Source: Pestalotiopsis fici W106-1
Taxonomy: Eukaryota; Ascomycota; Sordariomycetes; Amphisphaeriales; Sporocadaceae
Assembly (NCBI RefSeq): GCF_000516985.1
Contig: NW_006917101.1
Span: forward strand, 372,001-436,000
Length of the DNA stretch: 64,000 nt
Reading direction: 5' to 3'
The notes under the pieces were generated by a model. It saw only the letters and a program-made list of their open reading frames with translations. It ran no database searches and was not told the DNA's origin. Positions 49,387-64,000 of the stretch are shown one piece after another. Positions within the stretch are counted from its first letter, which is position 1, and every line of letters begins with the position of its first letter. The translations under genes were made by a program, and so were the position numbers.

Positions 49387-50178
49387 ATGGCCGACGCCGA
49401 GAAGCAAGACGGCATTGAGGTGCCTGCCGAGAACCACCAGGCTGATGGCGCCGCTGGAGAGAATAACGAAGAGGTGCGCACGCCCCAATTGTGTTTCCTA
49501 CCTCCTACCTCTTGATCTCGTCGAAGAATGGTTCCGCCCTGTTGCCCACATGCAGACACGCCTCACGCGATCATGCCGGCTGACATACTCATCTTGTTGT
49601 ACGTAGGAGGAGATCAGTGCCATGAAGCGCCGAGTAGCCGAGATGGAGAAAGAGGCCGCAAAACTTCGCGAGATGCAGGCCAGCCTGGAAGAACGGGGCA
49701 ACGACCTCCAGCAAGATGATAAGAACGACGTGGATAGCCGCAGCATTTTCGTTGGCAACGTCGACTACTCCGTCTCCCCCGAAGAGATCCAGGCTCACTT
49801 CCAGGAATGTGGCTCCATTAATCGAGTCACGATACTGCTGGACAAGTTCACCGGCCAACCGAAGGGGTTAGTACAGCCTTTGCCAAAGTATATTTGACTT
49901 TCAACTAATCGCTGTTGCGCACCAGCTATGCCTACGTAGAGTTCACCGAGCCCAGCCTTGTCGCACAAGCCCTGGTTCTCAACGACAGCGTACTCAAGGG
50001 TCGCAACATCAAGGTGACCCCGAAGCGAACAAACATCCCAGGCATGTCTAGGGGACGTGGCCGTGGCCGTGGAGGATTCGGAAGAGGATTTCATGGAGGA
50101 AGAGGGGGTTATATGCCTCGTGGCAATTACCGTGGTGGAAACCGTGGCCGCGGACGAGGTGGTTACGCTCCCTACTAG
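49387..50178 (+). CDS. Pab2/PABPN1-like nuclear poly(A)-binding protein
   Basis: Exons 49387-49473, 49607-49866 and 49926-50178 give 199 aa. The order is typical of PABPN1/Pab2: an acidic N-terminus; a predicted coiled coil (about 30-60, [19 protein letters not shown]); a single RRM at about 73-150 with RNP2-like SIFVGNVDY and RNP1-like KGYAYVEF; and a C-terminal RG-rich tail (155-199). The RNP1 motif is cut by intron 2 and is complete only after splicing. The protein binds nuclear poly(A) tails, helps control tail length, and in fission yeast links transcripts to exosome decay. The RG tail is a likely target for arginine methylation. Metazoan PABPN1 is longer; 199 aa is close to S. pombe Pab2. 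The ATG at 49387 was chosen because it opens the acidic leader and lies at the end of a short exon with a good donor. Confidence 0.9.
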
Positions 50179-51548
50179 GGAAACTTCAACCAAATACCTC
50201 AATCGCAACAATTCGATGGCGGCCAGAGGCTTTTCGGAAGCACCTACTCCCCACAAGGGCCCGGCCATTTCCACGTTCGTCTACCGAGTCCAGACTTGGA
50301 TTTTCTACCTCAAGCACACATTGCCTTGGTGCCTGATGGATATTCTGCTACTAGCAGTGGTCCGAACGCCATTCCCCTGGGTCCTCGACCTATGCGCGGA
50401 CAACCTTGGCCTCGATTTTGATGTTGCGGTGCGCTTGTACGATATTCTTGTGTCATATATTTAATTCAGACACTCGGGTCGATGGGCAGTCAGGGCGGCA
50501 CACCCTTGGGCTACCTTTGCCCTCGATCGGGAGCTCCTTCTTCCAGAGCAAGGCATCTAGAGGGTAAAGGACATTTGCAGGGCCTTTTCGTCCCTTTTTC
50601 TTTCCCGAAGCACTTGCAAACTCAGGGTTTTGCATCCACCAAAAGTTTCTGACAGATCAAGAGATTATACTAGGAGTGGATGAAATAATAAAAGCGGCAG
50701 GCGAGGCCTAAGAACAGGATTGGGTTTGATACGTAATGAATCGTTGGCATCCAGGAACAGAAATTTGTTGGATGAACTATTTGATAGATATCAGATAGAC
50801 AAAACCTGTTCTATGACCACGAGTAGACGAGGATCGATGAAGTATCGTGTTTCGTTTCGCCAGTATGACACACTCATGCAGCCCCTCCGGGAGTACTGCT
50901 CTCGCTATGTTGATGCCGACGTGCGCTGATCTGATATTACAAGGTTGACACCTTTTGGTGCTCATCGACCCGACATACTGTTCAGCCGGTTACTATGGTG
51001 TGCTTCCCTTTGCTACTCGTAGCGTATAGACTCGGCTCTCGTGTATCATGGAGGAGAAGCTCCCGACAAATGACAGTGCGATTCACGTTTCAACCATCGA
51101 ACAGGGACTTGGTTTCTTGTGACCCTGAAAATGGTTCGTTCGCGCTTACACTGGGATCCCGCGGACCAGGGCGACCAGGTCGACGACAGACAGGGCGTGG
51201 GTCTCCTGCCGCTTGCCGCTTCTGTGGGTTCGCACGAGACAACCGCCTCGCATGTTCTGATGGGAAGGCTGTTGATGTATTGTTTTAGCCGTTATGGTTC
51301 AGCCCAATGCTTATTATTGTTCTTGGTCTACCAATGATTTACACTGGCTTCATCACATGACTGACTATTTATATATTATAGAAGAATGTCTTGGCAGCAG
51401 CATTTGCTGAATTTACAGCTCTGCCGATACATCTACAGAAATAATCTCTAGATTTGATTCGATCCCGATTTGCTTGTTACCTGGCTACAACCACGCCAGC
51501 CCAGAAGCCGTTTCAGGTTTCGTGTTATATAACGCCTGTACAGCTAAA

Positions 51549-51575
51549 AGAGAGAGAGCGCGCGCGAGAGAGAGA
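51549..51575. repeat. (AG)n(CG)n(AG)n microsatellite
   Basis: AG dinucleotides flank a short CG run. Confidence 0.8.
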
Positions 51576-52104
51576 ACCTGGAGTATGTTTCCTCGTCCAC
51601 TTTTCTTAATGGACCAGCAGTTACGTCAGGAAGAAGGTCCAGCCTCCCGTCCACGCGTCAGACAGTCCAAGTCTGAGTTGCCATTGGGGTTCCGGGTTCT
51701 TGGAGCGGCTGTACAACCCTGATCCAGGGCAAAATTTAGCAACAGGGAGAAAGAATATAACCCCACTAAAGATTTCCTTCTAGTACGTGGAAGGCGACGT
51801 CAGGCCCGATTAATGATAACCAAAAGTGACCCGTTTACTCCAGCTGTAGATGAGATCGAGTGCTCAGATCGAAATGGGACACAGACTGCTGCTTTGCTTG
51901 CTGGACTTCGACCTTGTAGACTGTACTGTGTCTCAGGTCTGTGTGGCTGAGGACGTGCACAAGCGGCACAGGCCGAAACTGATATTCGTTCGAAGACGGT
52001 GATTGTCCGTAAGCCCCCTTACGCGAGTCCATCCATTATAATCCTCCAACACTCCAGCCATTCAGCAGGCTTTTGGGCCCCGTCACAATTGCATACACAA
52101 AAAA

Positions 52105-52130
52105 CCACACGCACACACACATACACACAC
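52105..52130. repeat. (CA)n microsatellite
   Basis: CA units are interrupted by single G and T bases. Confidence 0.8.
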
Positions 52131-53377
52131 GCAAGGGGTGGTGACTGGGAGCAGCAGCGTAACGGGAAAGACGGAGGCTTACTAAATGTAGCGTAGGTGG
52201 ACTACGACCAGGCCTTGGCTGGACCTGCAAAGACCCCAAAAGATCCCCACCTACATTACAATGAACCTTCTGTAGGCTGTTTTTTTTTTCTTGTACATGA
52301 GCGGGGTCTTGAAAATGGAAGAGCTGGAGGCGCTGTAATGGAGCTTTGCACTGCCTCGAAACAAATCTGCCACCGACTGTTTTGGGTAGTTGATCGCTGA
52401 CACCTTGATCATGAGTGCTGCTCCTCCTACGGATGAGTATTTGCGAGTACACCAATGCATATACGAGTTTGAACAAAGGAGAGTGACGAGATATGAAATT
52501 ATGTCATTAGAGTTGTAATACCTAGGTAAAGCCTCAGTGACTGACTCCAGGGAGAGAAACTCCCAGGTGGTTGTGGGCCTTCACCTGATGTACCACCTAA
52601 AGGTAATGCTCCATCGCCTGAGCTCAATCAAGCCCAGCTAAGGTACTACATTACAGTACTAGCTGAGGTAGGGGACGGGGGTCGCATCCACCAGCAGCGT
52701 CTCTTTCTCTCCCTGAGGGTGAGAGTGCTGACCACACGAGACCAATGGAACCCCAGCTTACCCGGATAGAGAGTGCCCAAGCCCCCGCTTCCAGGTTGGT
52801 GTCTGCCAACCTGCCTGCAAGCGCTTTCTCTCAGACAGGTTGGAGCTACCTTTACAGGCCTCCCGAGACGCTGAAACTGCATTACCCAGCCCGTAAGGAA
52901 GTCGGCACCAAACCAACCTAACCCAAGTCATCGGGGTCGGCGATACTCGAGGGGGACTAAGCGGGTTGACAGTGGTAGGTCAGGTTGTGGTTAGTAGTAG
53001 GTAGAATCTCTCATTCGGGACGGTTTTCGCCGCCTGTTTCGCTTCCATTCCTCTCTGCACGAGACAATCCTGACAAACACTCACCCACTCAACTAAACTC
53101 ACCCACATTCTCTCCTAGAGATCAATCGCATATCGGTGTTGGGCTTCGCTGTTCCCACCCCTTTCCTTTCGGCGCAGCGCATCGCATCGCCTTGCCTCGC
53201 ATCGCATCAAATCATTCACTGCTTCAGACTTCAAAACCTCCCCGAGGCGTAAGGGTAGCGCCCAGAACCAGGCCCTAGGACGGCCTCTGGCGCCGCTTCA
53301 CTGAGAGGTGCGATCCAAGGAGGAGTAGTGACCCCCCCGAGCCGTCAACATCACGATCTTCGTCTCCCGCCGCCACC

Positions 53378-56270
<2,893 letters not shown>

Positions 56271-57452
56271 AGACTCATTGATACAGTCCTTGATGCTATA
56301 TTTGTTATTGGGTTTCTTTCCTACTTTCCTTTTGTGGTCCAGCACAAGGCTCCGACGAGCCTAATGTATATAGATACGCCCTACTCCTAAAGTATTCCGA
56401 TACGGCGCAGTGAATTGGCCAGTCAGGTGTGGATGCAAAGACAGGCGTGCGAGCATTCAAGCTGCAGGAAACGAACATGGATTTCTCTCAACTGGAGTAC
56501 TTCTATTATGAACTGAACTGACTTAATCTGTGGCACAAGGATATGAGTGTCAATAGCACAAGTAAAGGATCCCCTCCGGACAAAGATGAAACCTGGCGTT
56601 AACATTGTTTAATCGCGGAATACTCGAGACTCGGGGGATCTCAACACTGGCCCCTTTTCCCAACAAGAAAATACAGCTTGTTGCTCTCCATACTGAGAGG
56701 CAAATGACCACCCTTTTCTTGGTCAAAGCCTAGGTATTTAATAGGATACGAAGTAGCAGCACTTGATAGGAGATATAGAACACCAAATAATGAGAATGGT
56801 TGGAATTATCACAGCAAAGCGGGAACAAACGGATTCGTTTATTTCATACAACACTCGTGTTTTCTGGCATTCGCCTATGTACATGAAAATGCGCTCCGCA
56901 GAACGGATGATGCGCATGTAGAATGTGATTTACATAGAAGGCAGGATCAATCTCAACCTCCAGACATGGGCATTCCCCTCACAGCGTTCAAGCCTGCGAG
57001 TAAGAGGTCCATGCGATGAAGTGTTGTGCGTGTGTGCGTGAGAGAGCCTTCTCTGTCGTCCTTTCGCGTCGGCCCCTGATGCCCTGGGCGATATATAAGA
57101 AATGAACTCTAAATTCTACAAAACTGCTCAAACACAGCCCAGGGCACTTTCGGGTCTCTAGCATCTCCTGGCCTTGACGTATTCTTCTTCGCAAACCTTC
57201 TCCCTAGTCTTGGCTGCCATCTGTTATTACCAGATTTCAGTGTCGAGACATGTCCACGTCTCTCGTGGGGTTTCATACCCACAGACACATCCAATACATC
57301 GTCAAAAGTCTTCCGGGACGTCAATGAAAGTATCTGACAGCAGCCGGTAATAAAGTAAGTAATGAGTAATAGTCTTGTCTTCCAGACTGTGTATGCAAGA
57401 GAAGTGAAGACTGTTATCTAGAGGAACGGTGGTGTTTCATGAATGGCTGGCT
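56271..57452. other. Intergenic region between convergent genes
   Basis: This lies between the 3' ends of the Rsp5/HulA gene (+) and the zinc-finger gene (-). No coding signal is seen. A TACCTAGG-like word occurs near 56730. Confidence 0.6.
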
Positions 57453-59438
57453 TTAGATTCTGTTCTTGCGTTTGAGTCCGTTGTGCATTGGTGTCGTGGG
57501 AATTGAGCTTTCTCTGACCGGAGTCATGAAAGTCACGTGTTTTTCCTCCTGTTTCCGTAATTGCATAGGATCAGACGGACCACTCGTCGAGCTATGCGGG
57601 TGACGAAGAGAACTTGACCCTTCATCATCAAAATGAATCTCGGCGACGTCAGTCACGGACTGAGAGTCGAGGGTATCATCAACATCCGATTCGTCACCTG
57701 AGCCATCAACCGAGTCATCGTAGTCGTCATCGTCACTTACGAGTGACGGCGCGTTGTTGCTGATGGCAGTATTCGGGCTTAGGTCAAGATCCATGGGGTC
57801 TTCTTCAGAGCATTCTGACGATGACAGATTCAAGGCAGGCGTAGCAATGGGCGCGACATAAGGCAGAGGTGGTGTACGACCAGAGCTGCTCGTTGGCCGA
57901 ATGCTACCGGGCAGGACAGGAGGCGGCACTGGGGACACCGGCTTTGGCATGCGCATGCCAGACAGTGCCAAAGGGGTCGGATCGTCCCGAGTGTCCGCTA
58001 CGCCAAGCAACTCTTCGTCACTGTCATCCGACTCATCCTCAGCATACAAGAGGGCATCCAGGTCAATCTTGGTTGTGGCGTCGCGAACAAGTTCTGCCAT
58101 GTCCACATCACTACCTTTCATTCTCGCTAGTTCAGACAAATTAGGAGCAGCCGCTGAAGACCTGAAATTCGCGTTGGACATTGGGCTTGCAGCTGGGGTC
58201 TTTGTTGAGTCAGCATTTCGGATAGCCTCCATCGAGTCTTCAATCCGCTTGACAACCGAGAAACACGCATCTGAATAGCTCAGAGCATTGTCACGCACTG
58301 TCTGGCGAGTAGGAGCAGTTGTTACTGGCACTCGGGTGACAACAGGTGCTGGAGCATTAACGGCACCAACGGCACCACCTGTCTCATCCACGGCGATTGG
58401 ATGGCCGCAAGCAACAGCTGCTTCTTCATGGCTCTTGTACTCTTGCTTGTGCGCTATACGACAATGGTTGATGAAGCCTTGAGTGCTCGAGAAGTCCTCT
58501 CGATGGCACGTGACGCATACCAGCTTGACCATCTTGCCATCGGCGGCACGTTTCAAAACACACGGTCCGGCTTTGCCCTTGGGTTGCGAATATCCACTGG
58601 GCAACGCGTGAAGCTTCTGACCAGCTGTTTCGCGACTTCGTCGACTCTTATTCGGGGCCACGCCCAACTCGTGAGCCATGTGCATTGCGGACCGTGACTC
58701 AACAGAATGCCTGGCTCGAGTACTTTCGGGATGTACTAGGATTGGAGCCGGAATTCCGTCAAACTTGGGGTCAGGAATCAGCCACTTGGCAAGATGCCGG
58801 GCGTAAGGGCCGTCGGTCACACCAAAAGGCGGCGCCCACTGAGGCACATGCGCACCAGTCTTGGGTTGAAGCGCTGGACCTTGGCCGCTGGCAACAATCA
58901 ACATCTGCTCTGGCGTTGGAACGTTGACTGGATACGGTATGAGATGGCATCGACGCAGCTGCTCCATGGCGATTTGGCATTTAGCCAGCTCTTGTTCGAC
59001 GAGACGGTGCTCATGGTGCTTGAGCAAAATTTCCTGACTAAATTGCAACTCGATTGCCTCCTTTGCGCGCTCTAGCCTGGCTGACATCTTGGGCGCCGAC
59101 GACTGCGACACTTTGCCCTCCTCCGCTTCCACGGGCGCTACCACGGGCGCTACGTCTTCCTTCTTGAGCGAAGTTGTTTCCTTCTTTGGCGAGATAGCAG
59201 AACCATCATATTCCAACTTTGTACGCTTCACGGCTGGGCACGCGAGAGTACCAGTAGACAATGCGATGGGCGCGTCAGTCGGCCGCCGGCGCTTGGGTGG
59301 CCGGGCAGGCGACGTCACTGTAACTGTCTCGGACACGAACGGATGCACGGACTTGCCAAGCTCGAAAGTGGGTTGACCAACCTGAACAGCTGTGTCGCTT
59401 CCCCTTGATTCTGAGCCCCAAAAACGAAACATGAGCAT
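57453..59438 (-). CDS. AHC1-like C2H2 zinc-finger protein (probable ADA-complex subunit)
   Basis: A single exon encodes 661 aa. Residues 45-75 contain basic, nuclear-localisation-like clusters (RPPKRRRPT, VKRTK). A helical, charged segment at about 117-165 (ARLERAKEAIELQFSQEILLKHHEHRL) is a likely coiled coil. One C2H2 zinc finger lies at 308-330 (C308, C311, H325, H330; CVTCHREDFSSTQGFINHCRIAH) and is followed by KQEYKSHEEAAVACG. The C-terminal half is acidic and Ser-rich (about 440-600) and probably disordered. The finger with its flanking sequence resembles the AHC1-like C2H2 domain of fungal proteins related to yeast Ahc1, which holds the ADA histone acetyltransferase complex together; this link is from memory of the family. 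A nuclear chromatin role is inferred. Two methionines (residues 1 and 3) are possible starts. Confidence 0.6.
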   Translation of the reverse strand: MLMFRFWGSESRGSDTAVQVGQPTFELGKSVHPFVSETVTVTSPARPPKRRRPTDAPIALSTGTLACPAVKRTKLEYDGSAISPKKETTSLKKEDVAPVVAPVEAEEGKVSQSSAPKMSARLERAKEAIELQFSQEILLKHHEHRLVEQELAKCQIAMEQLRRCHLIPYPVNVPTPEQMLIVASGQGPALQPKTGAHVPQWAPPFGVTDGPYARHLAKWLIPDPKFDGIPAPILVHPESTRARHSVESRSAMHMAHELGVAPNKSRRSRETAGQKLHALPSGYSQPKGKAGPCVLKRAADGKMVKLVCVTCHREDFSSTQGFINHCRIAHKQEYKSHEEAAVACGHPIAVDETGGAVGAVNAPAPVVTRVPVTTAPTRQTVRDNALSYSDACFSVVKRIEDSMEAIRNADSTKTPAASPMSNANFRSSAAAPNLSELARMKGSDVDMAELVRDATTKIDLDALLYAEDESDDSDEELLGVADTRDDPTPLALSGMRMPKPVSPVPPPVLPGSIRPTSSSGRTPPLPYVAPIATPALNLSSSECSEEDPMDLDLSPNTAISNNAPSLVSDDDDYDDSVDGSGDESDVDDTLDSQSVTDVAEIHFDDEGSSSLRHPHSSTSGPSDPMQLRKQEEKHVTFMTPVRESSIPTTPMHNGLKRKNRI

Positions 59439-61280
59439 TCCCTACGAAGTAGGAAATATCTATTGAGTATGCAGTTAGGCAACTGAGAAGTAAAACCAGA
59501 CAGACGACAGTAAGGTTCAGTCGATATGCTGCGTTGGGACGTAAGGGGGTGGGAGGTGCAACCCAAGGGAGAGAGCGAGGCTGACGTAACAAGGTCCGGA
59601 TTCTGCAGGTGGAAGGGGATGAGATCGGAGGATCGGCGAGGGAGTGGTGCGACTTTGCGCTAGATAGATAGCGAGTGCCAGGGAGAGGGTGCTGCTGGCT
59701 TGGGGGGAAACTTGGGTCTCTTTCCGCCCCGGGTTGGGGAGGGAACAGTAAGGTGAAAGGGTATGGAGACTAGTGCTAAGGAATGGAATACCTTAGGTTA
59801 GGACTCTCTGCTCCTCTCAAAACCAGAGAACAGCAGATAGTGGACTGCTTATGCTTTGGCTGGGCGCTGATGTGGCAAGCGTCAAACCCAACCAAACTCA
59901 GTTTGAGTCAGGGCAGTGTGGGTGCAGGCTAAGCAACCGGGTGGCGCCTAGAAGTCAAAGGAATGCGAGAGGTGCACAAGAGGGCGCCCAAAAAAGGGGG
60001 GGCAGTGCACATGCAACGCTTGGGCGAACAATGGCGAATGATTGCCGACGGCCTGCGCTTGCTTGCTGTTTGCCTTGCTTGCACTGAGCGGATTGCGCAA
60101 AGGAAAAAGGGAGAGTCTGCGCCCAAGGCCGGTGAATACCGTTGCGTGGCTAGAAGTTTTTGGCCGTTGTTCGGGTACGATGCACTGCTGCGACGCGATG
60201 CAATGCGCAAAAGACAGGCACTCAGGACAGATATAGTCCTCAAAACGTTGCGAGGAATATATGCCTAGATGACGGCGATATGAATGCGCCGTTGTTCTAG
60301 AAAGCCAAAAGGCGGGTTGATTAAAAAGAGTTCGTAAATCGTGTATGTATTGTATTAGAAGATGCGCGCGGGCGCGATTAGTGGAGAAAGTGCTGTCGCA
60401 AACCAAAAAGTGATGCGACACAAGGCAGGCGTAGGCAGCAAAGCGGCAATTTGAAGCTCGGCCAAAGGAATGCGTTTGAAGAAAAAAGAATTAAAAAAAA
60501 AATTCCGTTGATCTTTTTTTGCTTGGTCGTTTGTCGCGGCCGGTGGTGATTTGGGCCGGGTATAGAGGGTGCAGTGGAAGAACAAGAGAAGTTCGGGGGG
60601 ACTGGATGGGATGGGCGGACGATTGACTACACAGATTGTTTTGCCAACGTGTTGAAGGGAGTGAGTGCAAAGCGTTACGGTAGCCTGGGCTGGCCTGGGC
60701 TGGCGACTTAGGGTGCAATGGATGCGATGGGGATAAATTCAGGGAGGGAGGAGATGGGATATGCGAGCGATGCGCGCGCTGCGACTGGCGTGGATTTGGA
60801 GGGACGGCTTGCTGCCGGGGGCGATCCTTTTCCTTGCCTTCCTTGCCTTCCTTGCCCTTGGATGAACAATTGGAAAACCTGTGGAGGGATATAACGGGGT
60901 GTCCGACAAATTTGGGGGGTGGGTGCAGCCAAAACGACGCTCGCTGCGCTGCTGACTGAATGAATGAATGACTCCAGTTCCAGGTCTTGGCTCCAACTGA
61001 TTCTTGATGGTGTGAAGCGCAGGCAGTGAACAAGCAACGCAATCAAAACAAGGCCAAAAGAGAGCAGACCTTGGTCAAAATGGCTGGGTTTGCTTGCTGG
61101 GCATCAGGGGGGGTGGGGGGTGTTCTACACAATAAATGCAGAGAAGGGGGGGTGGGTGCCGAAAGTGGTTCCTAGCGCACCCGAAAAGTGTTCCAGCAGC
61201 CAGCAACGCAAAGACGGTGCAGTTGGGGTGGCCTGTCAGACACGACTTTAATGGGTCCGCGTATTCGTCCGCCGTGTGTA
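59439..61280. other. Upstream region of the AHC1-like gene; no gene seen
   Basis: This is long, simple-sequence-rich DNA. Read on the minus strand toward the gene, it is pyrimidine-rich, with a tandem CCTTG/CCTTC run near 60832-60858. Open frames at 59929-60421 and 60491-61046 on the minus strand are low-complexity and overlap in two frames, so they are not called. It probably holds the promoter and 5' leader. Confidence 0.55.
60832..60858. repeat. Short tandem CCTTGCCTT repeat
   Basis: Three near-identical 9-bp units lie in the presumed leader of the zinc-finger gene. Confidence 0.7.
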
Positions 61281-61541
61281 CACCTCCTCATGGATTATAA
61301 ACGTTAGATTGGTACAAGCCCCATATTTCTTTGCTTTGATCTGCCTGGTATCTTCCCATGTCTGTTCTATGGTGCTATACGGCTCATAGAAATTTCTAGC
61401 ACCTGGTGTGGGTACCAGACGAAGAACCTCAGTAACAGCCAGTACTGGCCAGCACAAATATTATGACAGAGTACGCAGCAGATCGCTGGATTCAATTACG
61501 GGGCTTGTAACGATCTAACGTTTATAATCCATGAGGAGGTG
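61281..61541. mobile_element. MITE with 42-bp inverted repeats, Tc1/mariner-type
   Basis: The terminal inverted repeats (61281-61322 and 61500-61541) start CACCTCCTCATGG and differ at only two of 42 positions. The element is flanked by TA on both sides (61279-61280 and 61542-61543), the target duplication of Tc1/mariner transposons. It is 261 bp long with no coding capacity, so it must be moved by a transposase elsewhere. It shows no RIP signature, which suggests recent arrival or escape because of its small size. Confidence 0.85.
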
Positions 61542-64000
61542 TACTATGATACGATGCTTGCTGATGAGAGTCTGTCTGCATGTATCCCATACAGGATAAG
61601 GTGTGTGGGTGTTCTACTGCTGCACTACCAGGAAGAGAATTATATTCCGGTACTCAATACCTATCATCAATTTTGTCCTCATTGTGCGCAAGGCTTGGAT
61701 CAAGGGTATATAGAATGCTGCTGCCGTCCGTTCTCTAGAAACAAGGTGAAATGCTGTGTTGCACACGCCACGTTGGGTTCAGTGCGTGGAAGATCACAAA
61801 AGCTTCTTCAATGCTCCAAGTTGCCAAGTTGCCGTTTGTTGTGCTAGGTTTTGGTACATTACTTTTCTAAGGACTTTCTTCTGTGTACTACCCAGGTTAG
61901 GTAGGATCGTGGCAAGATGCGAGATGGTTGCCCAGTCGCAATATGGTGTAATCTCCAATTCAATGTGATGAATAACTCTTTTAGGAAAAGTCTAGGAATA
62001 TCTCGATCCGCAAGGGTGGGCGATCAAAATGGAATGTGACGAACACTGCAGAGGTCCGTGGGGTAGATATGTTATCAATCTATACACAGTAGTCTGTCAG
62101 TAGTACTGCTGGGCAGTAAGCACTTCAAGAAGAGCAGTGGTTTAGGAAACATGATCTAGAGAGATGATATTTGTTTTCCCTTCGTCACCTTCCCCTTCTT
62201 CTTCTCGTGGGTGCAATAGACATTAGTTCTTTACACTTCACGGTTCGGGTCGACGAATTTTGAGCTTAACCTTTCTATCTGTTGGGCTACCAAACGTTGC
62301 CTACACGCAAAGATGGACGCGACATCCGTGGAGCGGGAAAACAACTTGTTGACCCCCAGAACAGATTAACTTTTAGCGGCCAGCTGAGCGCAGTACTATG
62401 CGATTGCATCACGGCTAAGCAGTTACTTCATAATGGACCGGACTAGCACTATCGACAACTAAAGGCAAGTAGGAGAATATCTAGCAGCAGCTTGAAAATA
62501 GAGACTTGGGCGATTGCTTGAGCGTTGTCTTGATCCAAAACACCGTCAACGTTGCCAATAGATTGCGATACGCTCTGACTTGGCTCATAATGCCATGTTC
62601 CCATCTGTGGATATATGGGCCTCTTATGCAAGAGAACACCTATTTCCGTATTGTAAAGCTACATTTGTTTGTCGAGGTAACATTCATCTATCGAAAGAGG
62701 CAGACAAAATAGGTGGAGGCTGTTTCAGACAGTCTGGAGCCTTTCTTAGCGCGACACCCATACTGCTGCTCTATGCATGATATGGTACTAATATAGTGAG
62801 TGAATGGCTTCGCCTTACTATGTACTGGAAGTGTTCCCCTATCAGACTACCCCAAGCTCGTTTGCGCAAGTCGATTGTTCGAGTCGTGATTCGCATGGTA
62901 GTATTGGAGAATAGTCGGAAATGTATAGCCTTATGGCATGAGGACTTGTCAGGAAGACCAAAACTCCAAGGTTGAGAGTTTGAACTTGTCGAACTTTAAG
63001 CGTTTCATCGACCTCCATCACGACAGCATCATGCCTCAATATGGATACTACTTGACGTATCGTATGTGCCGAAGCTGTAAAATCCACATGCAGCCTACTA
63101 ACTAGACACCGGCTTAATGTGATGAAAAGAAACGGTTACTGAGACTTTGTCAAGCCAACAAAGAAGAAGCCGCGAGACATGCACCAAGCTGTAGTATTTC
63201 TCGATTTTCTTCATCCTCAAGCTCAACATTACAGTAGAAAACGCGCCTCCAGGGGTGCGAATCGGAATGTGCCCAAGATCCGAGCACGACCGTATCAAGA
63301 TATCCGCCTAACATCTTGGCTTAGAGCCGGGGCGACGCACTGCATGAAGGCGACAGGGATATAGCATCCGGGCTGCTCTCCAATCAGTGCGCGAGATTGG
63401 TGACTCATGCGTCAGATCTCGTGGCCCGTGCATTAGATCCCTGTCACAATTTACACAGTATCGCTTCTAGATGCGGCCTGGTACAGAGCAAACAAGCAAA
63501 CTACGTATTGTCAAGACTCTGAACGCCTATTACTGAGCTTTATCATGTACGGGTTGAGAGTGATAATGGTATCAAAAGATGAGAGACTCTCATCACTTCC
63601 TCATAGTCCTAGCCGGCCTCGTATCTGTCTAGCCCAATCACATGCGTAATGAGCATACGTTGAACGGCGGCGGAATGGGAAGCCCTGAACTGCTTGTCGC
63701 TGTTGTAGTAAGTAGTTATATTTGTAGCATTCATTATGACTGTACAGAATATCCATGAAACAAATCTGCATATAGGCAATTTATGGTTGCGATTTGAGGC
63801 ACGTGAACATGGAATTCATAGTCAACACATATCGAAACCATTAACTTATCCGTCGCTCTTATCGATAATGCCGATAAGGCTCGGACAATCGAAATTCTGA
63901 CGCAGGAGCTCACCTGCATCGCAGCTTCGAGCACCAAACCAGATCCCGGGCACTCTATTATAAATCATTGATCAAATAGGCGCAGCGCAGCGCGCAGAGT
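61542..64000. other. Right-end region; no gene recognised
   Basis: Open frames up to about 100 codons occur on both strands (61539-61968, 62506-62780, 62842-63364), but none shows a known motif, a consistent intron pattern or a conserved-looking composition. The region may contain the edge of a gene beyond the window. Confidence 0.5.

Larger units (their letters stand above)
50179..53377. other. 3.2-kb intergenic region; no gene seen
   Basis: Open frames here are short and overlap on opposite strands without recognisable motifs. The stretch includes simple repeats at 51549-51575 and 52105-52130, a TACCTAGGTA word near 52523, and a pyrimidine-rich leader just before the Rsp5/HulA gene (53.0-53.37 kb). 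Confidence 0.6.

Noticed and set aside
60491..61046. Overlapping minus-strand frames of 183 and 112 codons
   Set aside because: They overlap in different frames, are rich in Ser, Pro and His from pyrimidine-rich DNA, and sit where the leader of the zinc-finger gene is expected.

Overview
The window is nuclear DNA of a filamentous ascomycete (Pezizomycotina). Genes carry several short spliceosomal introns with GT...AG ends. Zn2Cys6, Pab2, Rsp5/HulA and ferric reductase families are present. A roughly 29.5 kb A+T-rich block carries the scars of repeat-induced point mutation (RIP). The recurrent intergenic word TACCTAGGTA and the gene content fit Sordariomycetes, perhaps Hypocreales; that placement is inference.

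Left flank, 1-15.5 kb. A five-exon Zn2Cys6 transcription factor lies on + (1880-5034). It converges, across an unusually long 4.5 kb gap, on a three-exon FRE-type ferric reductase on - (9591-11667). A single-exon class 1A dihydroorotate dehydrogenase-like gene follows on - (14453-15454).

Middle, 15.5-45.2 kb. There is no intact gene. The block resolves into five Ty1/copia LTR retrotransposons in two nests. Element A (15552-28910, perfect CTAAG target duplication) has element B (20628-28717) inserted inside its 3' LTR. Removing B and one target-site copy restores the 233-bp LTR exactly. Element C (28944-45170), only 33 bp beyond A, contains two copies of one family, D (+) and E (-), lying tail to tail. 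Paired LTR lengths agree (233/233, 221/221, 204/204, 628/630, 629/629). Coding remnants such as RT YVDD, RNase H and GAG-pre-integrase are still readable but full of stops. CpA and TpG are nearly gone while CpG survives, which is a RIP pattern. Just outside is a 397-bp mini-retrotransposon (TRIM) with 80-bp LTRs, a polypurine tract and a tRNA-like module inside.

Right flank, 45.6-64 kb. In order on +: a 3-hydroxyacyl-CoA dehydrogenase fused to a YWTD-type beta-propeller (46375-48405); a Pab2/PABPN1-like nuclear poly(A)-binding protein (49387-50178); and the C2-WW-WW-WW-HECT ubiquitin ligase Rsp5/HulA (53378-56270, seven exons including a 23-nt microexon). An AHC1-like C2H2 zinc-finger protein lies on - (57453-59438). 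The last 4.5 kb has no recognisable gene but holds a 261-bp Tc1/mariner-type MITE (61281-61541).

The genes are housekeeping and regulatory loci with no evident shared pathway. The notable biology is the nested, RIP-silenced retrotransposon block, the tRNA-bearing TRIM beside it and the dehydrogenase-propeller fusion. All functions are read from sequence motifs by eye; no database search was run.
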